Of a DNA stretch of 64,000 nt, positions 58,223 through 64,000 are shown piece after piece. This stretch comes from Ipomoea triloba (taxonomy: Eukaryota > Streptophyta > Magnoliopsida > Solanales > Convolvulaceae). A model generated the notes under the pieces. It was given only the letters and a program-made list of their open reading frames with translations. It ran no database searches and was not told where the DNA came from. Each line of letters starts with the position of its first letter. The stretch's first letter is position 1. The position numbers and the translations under genes are program-made. The stretch lies in the NCBI RefSeq assembly GCF_003576645.1, contig NC_044919.1, positions 21,798,667 to 21,862,666 of the forward strand. Reading direction: 5' to 3'.

Positions 58223-58888
58223 CTCAATTAATTGAATAATATATGACTTGTTTGTCTAAAATTATCTTAAAAAGATCTATAAGTAATATGACTTATATAA
58301 TTATATTATTACTAAAGTAAATATGAGAAATAAATTAATTATAATTATTATAAAAATAATTAAATTCAACGACCAATGCTTAACTTAATTACCATAATAA
58401 TTATTAGGCAATTATTATTAGTCAATTACACTAATATATGTGTAATTATAATTTTATACTTTAAGTATATTCATTTTCACCCTATTGCATTTAGCTTTAA
58501 TTATCTTCCTCCTCCACATTTGAATGAATTAATTTTGATTATTATAAAAATCTAACAACCCATGTTCAATTAATTTTTTTAAATGTTTAAATAACTTAGA
58601 GTTTTCAAAAGGAAAGTATAATTAATTATTAAAGTTTTTAAATAATTTTCAGTCAATTAGTAAATCCTTTTCTTTTTCTGATAAATGATTTTACTTTTAT
58701 TAATAGTGTTGATACGTGAGTATACATATTACCAATTAATAGATATTAGTTAATTTCTATTTTACATTTTCTTAACAAATAAGCTTTATTAATTATTTGA
58801 CCAATAAAATTTAATTAATTGACTACAAAAGTTTGGGCGGGGAATGGAATAGGAGGATTTTACTTTTATATATAGTATAGAATATAGA

Positions 58889-60016
58889 TTACGATCTTTT
58901 TATATTTTAAATCAATTAGTAATATCATTTTTTCTTGGAAAAAGGGTCAAATAAGCCACTGAACTACACACAAAACTGCAATTAGGCCATCGAACTCAAA
59001 AAGAATTCAATTGGATCTCTAAACTACATAAACTCATCCAATTAAGAGATTTATTTTTGTTTTATTTTGCACCAAAGTTTACTTTTATGCGAATGAAACG
59101 TTTGAAAAAGAATTATTTCAATTGTCGTACGTAATTAGGTTGATTTAATATAATTGTATGTTAATTTAATACATTAAAATAAAAAATGATATATTTTTTA
59201 TATATTAATTTTATTTGTATATAAAAAAAATTGAACTTAAGTTGAAAAAGAATATACTAAGTATTAGTTTAGTGTATCTTAAAAGTAGACCATGATTTAT
59301 GTTATAATAAATATTTAGGTAATCATTACTATAAATTAAATTAACATATATATCATTTTTGTTATTTTTTAATTAGGTAAAAAATGTTTGTAATTTTAAA
59401 TTTCAAAACAGAAGTATTTTCATATGATGGACGGGAAAACAACACTTCTGTTTTGATATATATTATTATGTAAATCTATGTTAAATTTAAGTATATATTA
59501 CAATAGTATTGTAAAAAATCAATCTACAACATTTTAAAAATGAACCAATATTATATTGAAAATGAATATAATATAGTGATTTAATATAATTGTATGTTAA
59601 TTTAATACATTAAAATAAAATATCAATATAGGTGTTATTTAAAAGTTTTTAATTAGAACTTTTTAATGATATATTTTTATATATTAATTTTATTTTTATA
59701 TCAAAAAAATTGAACTTAAGTTGAAAAGAATATACGGAGTATTAGTTTAGTGTACCTTAAAGTAGACTATGATTCATGGTATAATTAATATTTTAGGTAA
59801 CCATTACTATAAATTAAATTAACATATATAGCATTTTTTAATTATTTAATTAGGCAAAAAAACGATTGTAATTTTAAATTTCAGAACAGAAGTATTTTTT
59901 TAGAGAGAGAGAGAGAGAGAGTTGGATTTTTTTTTTACTATTATCATGAGAAAAAATTAATTACATACATTAACATAATATAATAATATTTTTTGTTAAG
60001 TACTATAATATAGATC

Positions 60017-60058
<42 letters not shown>

Positions 60059-60308
60059 TTTATTTATTTATTAAAAATACGCAAGATTAAAATATTTTGA
60101 ACCATAATTGAATTGCATGGTATAATAACTATAATTTTGTTTAAAAATTATTACTTTCCATGTGACTATTTTGTTAATATATGTATATAAATAATTTTGT
60201 TAAGTATTGTAATATTCTGTTGACTGATTTCAAATTTTTAAATAAATAAATCAATAAATATATAAATACATATATAACCTACAAACACGCAACCTTATAC
60301 TTGAATAG
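58889..60308. other. AT-rich region with a diverged 440-bp tandem duplication
   Basis: 59150-59420 and 59578-59890 are related: shared words GATTTAATATAATTGTATGT, TTGAACTTAAGTTGAAAA, GTATTAGTTTAGTGTA, TTACTATAAATTAAATTAAC. A (GA)n run lies at 59903-59920 and (TA)n at 60027-60051. No gene. Confidence 0.7.
60072..60160 (+). repeat. 90-bp block repeated at 61011-61103
   Basis: TAAAAATACGCAAGATTAAA through ATTATTACTTTCCAT occurs twice, 0.94 kb apart and nearly identical, flanking the tandem array and palindrome. Confidence 0.9.
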
Positions 60309-60711
60309 CATTTAATTACATACATTAACATAATATAGTAATATTTTTTTGGAATACTATAATATACATCATATAGTAATTTGATTGTTGGAATTTTTAT
60401 TTTTTGAATATTATCATGAGAGGAATTTAATTACGTACATTAACATAATATAGTAATATTTTTTTGGAATACTATAATATACATCATATAGTAATTTGAT
60501 TGTTGAAATTTTTTTTGAATATTATCATGAGAGGAATTTAATTACGTACATTAACATAATATAGTAAATTTGTTTGGAATACTATAATATACATCATATA
60601 GTAATTTGATTGTTGGAATTTTTTTTGAATATTATCATGAGAGGAATTTAATTACGTACATTTTACATAATATAGTATATTTTTTTGAATACTATAATAT
60701 ACATCATATAG

Positions 60712-60717
<6 letters not shown>
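60309..60717 (+). repeat. Tandem array of a 110-116 bp unit (about 3.7 copies)
   Basis: Units start ATTTAATTACRTACATTAAC at about 60309, 60425, 60536 and 60646. Each ends GAATATTATCATGAGAGGA, except the last, which is cut by (TA)n. A diverged copy lies at about 59945-60020. Confidence 0.9.
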
Positions 60718-60789
<72 letters not shown>

Positions 60790-60790
60790 C
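60713..60790. repeat. (TA)n microsatellite, left of palindrome
   Basis: Long AT dinucleotide run; a second one (60975-61014) lies on the other side of the palindromic element. Confidence 0.95.
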
Positions 60791-60791
60791 T

Positions 60792-60970
60792 ATTCAAATG
60801 TGGTCGCGCCTTCCTGTGCGGCCGTGCGGTTTACACCACTCAATGTTACGAAATGCACCACTCAATGTTATTTGAGTGGTGCATTTCTTAATATTGAGTG
60901 GTGCATTTCGTAACATTGAGTGGTGTAAACCGCACGGCCGTACGGGAAGGCACGGCTACACCTGAACATG

Positions 60971-60971
<1 letters not shown>
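60792..60971. mobile_element. Long palindromic MITE inside (TA)n
   Basis: Two arms of about 72 bp (60799-60870 and 60890-60960) are nearly perfect inverted repeats with GTGCGGCCGTGCGGTTTACA-like sequence. Within each arm CACCACTCAATGTTA occurs twice. The GC-rich arms contrast with the surrounding AT repeats. It is probably a TA-target MITE. The 89-codon frame through it is an artefact. Confidence 0.8.
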
Positions 60972-61021
<50 letters not shown>

Positions 61022-61299
61022 TACGCAAGATTAAAATATTTTGAACCATAATTGAATTGCATGGTATAATAACTATAATTTTGTTTAATAATTATTACTT
61101 TCCATACATGAATGGAATTGAATAAAATATTTCATTAATTTCCATGTATAATAAGGAATGAAATCATATTTTTAATATTTTGTCAATTTTAACCATAAAT
61201 AAGGAATGATAAGGAAGGCTAGAATTTCTAATAAGGAATTATTATATAATATTATGTTGACCGATTTCAAATTTTTTGAACTAAAATGAGCGGGAAAGC

Positions 61300-61345
61300 T
61301 AGCACTTCTGTTTTAATATATATATATATATAGATATATAGATTA
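61300..61345 (-). mobile_element. Candidate Helitron 5' terminus
   Basis: On the minus strand A|TCTATATATC is followed by a TATATA run and TTAAAACAGAAGTGCTAGCT, then TTCCCGCTCA, similar to 5' ends of plant Helitrons. A related AACAGAAGTG word with CCCG lies at 59420-59455. No 3' end was matched. Confidence 0.35.
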
Positions 61346-61570
61346 CTATTATGACTTATTATTATTATTATTATGTTTACTTTTTTACTTTAATTACTAT
61401 TATGACTTATTATTATTATTATTATGTACTCAAATTATGTACTAAAATGATTTAAAGAGTTGTAATTTATTTAGTATGGAGTAATATGTTTTTAACGACT
61501 TTTGTTACATTTTGTACATTTAATTAGTATTAGTGTAATTGAATTTTTTATTTAAAAATTAAATTTGTAA

Positions 61571-61576
61571 AATGAA

Positions 61577-61623
<47 letters not shown>

Positions 61624-61642
61624 CATCATTATTATTATTATT
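61571..61642. repeat. (TTA)n microsatellite
   Basis: About 22 ATT/TTA units with a CATCAT interruption. It is followed at 61680-61765 by purine-rich GGAGAAATGGAAAA repeats. The poly-Asn frame on the minus strand is an artefact. Confidence 0.95.
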
Positions 61643-61769
61643 ACTTGTGTTCGTTATTATGAAATTTGTAAATGAAATCAGAAAATTGGAGAAATGAAAA
61701 GCTGGAAAAATGGAGATGGAAAATTGGAAAAATGGAGAAATGGAAAACTGGAAAAGGAAAAACAGATAA

Positions 61770-62425
61770 ATGAAGTAAACGATCTCATAGTTTGACAAAC
61801 TCGAGGATGCTACCCACTTTCATGAGTTTCATCCGTACAAATTTGTTTACTCCAACATCCCACATTTTTATTTGTCACATAATATTCTTTGATATTTCTT
61901 GATTAAAAAAAAAAAAACAACAGAAGAAGAATAAGAGACAAACAATGTCGGGTAGTCGTAGCCTGTGACTGCAGTCACACAGTCACACTATGCCTATCGC
62001 AAAATAAGGTTTAAATAATTATTTAAGATTTTAAAATTTGTGCGGATTTTTAAAAATGATCCAGAAACGCGTTTTGAACTATTTTTAAAAAGAAACGGAC
62101 GAAATTTTTGTAACTGTCTCTGTCGACAACAGTACCTTCACTGAGCTCGAATCCACCCCTTCTACGTAAGGATACAATTGGGTGCCACTAAACCACAAAT
62201 TTATTAGCAACATCGATACATCGTAGTTATTACATGTTTATTTTAAAGGAAAATGCTCATTTTCCCTCATAATGTTTACTTCTAAACTTTTCTTCATCAT
62301 ATGACTTTCATTTGTCAATGACTTGATTAATCCACAACTAACTAATAAATAATTTTTTTTTAAAACTAATAAATAAACTTAACTCCTAATCACATGATGA
62401 CATCTCAAGAGGGAAAATTTGTATG
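61770..62425. other. Intergenic DNA
   Basis: No gene or element recognised. A GTGACTGCAGTCACACAGTCACAC patch (about 61966-61988) is locally palindromic. Confidence 0.5.
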
Positions 62426-62434
62426 AAAAATACA

Positions 62435-63115
62435 AAGTTAATTTCATAAATGGTCCTTCGACTATTGACTTTTACTAATTTTTGTCTTTGACTTTTAATT
62501 TGACCACCCTTAACTATTGATTTTGTACCAATTTTGCTCCTTCTGTTAAATCTATGTTAAAGAGGTGTTAAAATTGAGGGCAAAAATGTAAAACTAAATA
62601 TTTGAACCTTTTATATATTACTACAATGTAATATATACTCCGTAATAATTTTGTTTGGACTAAACTCATCCATCACTTTGATTACCAAATTTTCAACCAA
62701 AAAAATGACAAATTAGAATAGTAAAAAATTAACACAAGATAAAGCAAAAATAATAATAATAATAACATACTCATGCCCTTTTCTACCATTTTTGCTATCA
62801 AATAAAGAAAAAAAAATAAAAATAAAAAACATAATACAACAATAAAATATACAATAACACTCCACATCCAGTTAGAGAATTTACAAAAAAAAATAATTTA
62901 CGGAGTATATATTACATTGCAGTAATATATAAAAAGCTCAAATATTTGGTTTTACATTTTTGCCCTCAATTTTAACACCTATTTAACATAGATTTAACAG
63001 AAGCACCAAAATTAGTACAAAATCAATAGTTAACGGATCAACTTAGGTCAAATTAAAAGTCGATGACAAAAATTGTTAAAGTCGATAGTCGAAGGACCAT
63101 TTATGGAATTAACTC
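62435..63115. mobile_element. MULE-type MITE with 9-bp TSD
   Basis: 681 bp; arms of about 200 bp are inverted repeats beginning RAGTTAATTYCATAAATGG and containing TCCTTCGACTAT. Flanks are AAAAATACA (62426-62434 and 63116-63124), perfect 9 bp. The AATGGTCC-TCGACTAT core is shared with the element at 44178-44575, so the two are relatives. No transposase. Confidence 0.9.
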
Positions 63116-63303
63116 AAAAATACATAAGGAGTTGTAGCATTGCTCTATCTTTAATAATTTAATTGTATTTTGGTACATGTTCACTTTTAGTGTACTACAT
63201 ATTCATAGTTTTGATAAGTTACAATGAAATTTTATTATTATTTTGGATTTGATGAATAGTTATAAAAAATAGTTGTTTTATTTGTTTATGGCAAATTATA
63301 CTG

Positions 63304-64000
63304 TGCACCACGGTGCACATAGCAATGTGCACCACGTACCTAAACGACGTCGTTTTGAGCATTATAAACTAATCGTCCGTTTTTTTTGGAAATCACGTTT
63401 CCCATTTCGGTCGGTCTCTGTATTTATGTTAATATTCTGTGTATTCCAGGCAATCATTCTGTGTATTCTAGGCAACCGTTCTATTTATTATAGGCAACCG
63501 TTATGTGTATTCATGTTAGTAACACATCTTATGATTTCATGTTAGTAACACATGTTGTGATGTGTTTGTGCATTCGAATGTTTAGGAGGATGAGTTCTGT
63601 GTATTTTGTGTAAATATTATGTGTAATCATGTTATTAACACAAGTTGTGATGTGTTTGTGCATTCGAATGTTAGGAGGATGAGTTTTGTGTATTTTGCGT
63701 CAATATTCTGTGTATTATGGGCAAACATTCTGTGTATTCTATATAATGATTATGTGTATTATAGATAATGAATTCCCTGGAGTCATTCGCGTACACTAAC
63801 ATCTGTGTATTTTGTGTCAATATTCTGTGTATTCTGGGCAAACATTCTGTGTATTCTAGGCAAACGTTCTGTGTATTATAGATAATGATTATGTGTATTA
63901 TAGATAATGAATTCCCTGAGTCATTCGCGTCCGCGTCTACTAACACCAAAACGACGTCGTTTTACGTACGTGGTGCACATTGCTATGTGCACCGTGGTGC
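63304..64000. mobile_element. TIR element with hairpin-rich ends (MULE-like), right end at window edge
   Basis: Left TIR 63305-63356 and right TIR 63948-64000 match in inverted orientation. Each TIR contains three nested palindromes: GCACC-AC-GGTGC, GTGCACAT-AGCA-ATGTGCAC and AAAACGACGTCGTTTT. The interior is built of imperfect tandem repeats of TTCTGTGTATT words, a 95-bp duplication (about 63530-63690) and a duplicated terminal block. No transposase frame. The target duplication cannot be tested because the window ends here. A fragment of the same family lies at 851-965. Confidence 0.8.

Larger units (their letters stand above)
53942..58230 (-). mobile_element. LINE 3: 5'-truncated LINE split by a solo LTR
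   Basis: Minus strand from about 58230 (just before RT) to a poly-A tail (T run 53942-53950). The endonuclease and ORF1 are absent, a usual 5' truncation. It belongs to a different subfamily from LINEs 1 and 2. A 1176-bp solo LTR sits between zf-RVT and RNase H. The target duplication was not resolved. Confidence 0.88.
53661..58888 (-). mobile_element. Helitron-like element hosting LINE 3
   Basis: Minus-strand 3' end: hairpin CCGTGCAACGCATGG, then GCAAAAATACTAG, then T (53661-53690; repeated at 52286 in the duplicate). Candidate 5' end: A|TCTATATTCTATACTATA at 58888, followed inward by AAGTAAAATCCTCC and CCCCGCCC. The 5'-TC and hairpin-CTAG-3' between A and T fit Helitron termini. No Rep/helicase is present, so it is non-autonomous; without LINE 3 it would be under 1 kb. 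Pairing of these two ends is inferred. Confidence 0.5.

Noticed and set aside
60606..60875. 89-codon frame through (TA)n and palindrome
   Set aside because: Repeat-driven open frame.
61559..61798. Poly-asparagine frame
   Set aside because: Translation of the (TTA)n microsatellite.
63671..63949. 92-codon frame with internal repeats (TECLPRIHRILTQ)
   Set aside because: Caused by tandem repeats inside the TIR element; no recognisable protein family.

Overview
The window is eukaryotic plant DNA. It is AT-rich, has long microsatellites and nested transposable elements of every major plant class, and contains one short intron-bearing host gene. A eudicot is likely; repeat texture (for example frequent CGGAGTAT-type motifs) makes me lean weakly towards an asterid such as Convolvulaceae, but I could not check this. 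There are no bacterial-style operons, CRISPR arrays, rRNA genes or true tRNA genes.

Layout. 0-5 kb: a MULE end, a truncated hAT MITE and a decayed RE1-like Copia pol (+). 6.7 kb: a tRNA-derived SINE. 7.1-11 kb: the 5' half of a Copia element (-), invaded by a hAT MITE with an 8-bp TSD. 12.5-18.5 kb: a nearly intact L1-type LINE (+), with ORF1 and ORF2 each broken by a single in-frame stop. 18.57-27.18 kb: a Pack-MULE (9-bp TSD) that captured the start of a G-type lectin S-receptor-like kinase gene and was later split by a full-length Copia element (-, 5-bp TSD). 27-31 kb: intergenic sequence with SINE and hAT-like debris. 30.95-31.62 kb: the only convincing host gene (-, two exons). 32.5-33.2 kb: another hAT MITE. 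33.5-37.8 kb: a second LINE of the first family (-), internally deleted. 38-42.7 kb: Gypsy-type debris with recurring TCGAYGYRTCGA palindromes. 43.7-46.2 kb: a Helitron end, a foldback MULE MITE, a Copia pol fragment and a CACTA MITE. 47.7-50.8 kb: decayed Copia sequence plus a polyadenylated retroposon with a 16-bp TSD. 51.9-58.9 kb: a Helitron carrying a third LINE (-), itself interrupted by a solo LTR; an N gap here is flanked by a 1.35-kb near-identical duplication that looks like an unmerged contig overlap. 59-64 kb: AT-rich tandem repeats, a long palindrome, and two MULE-type elements, the last reaching the window end.

The most unusual signal is in the LINEs. Two strongly diverged copies of one family carry a TGA codon at the same ORF1 position, between the RNA-binding (DUF4283-like) domain and the CCHC zinc knuckle. 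The ORF2 stops, by contrast, are private to single copies. This could be stop-codon readthrough that separates two Gag-like products, or parallel CpG decay.

The genes do not form a pathway. They record successive insertions, and target-site duplications give a relative order: Pack-MULE before Copia A; Copia B before its hAT MITE; Helitron before LINE 3 before solo LTR.
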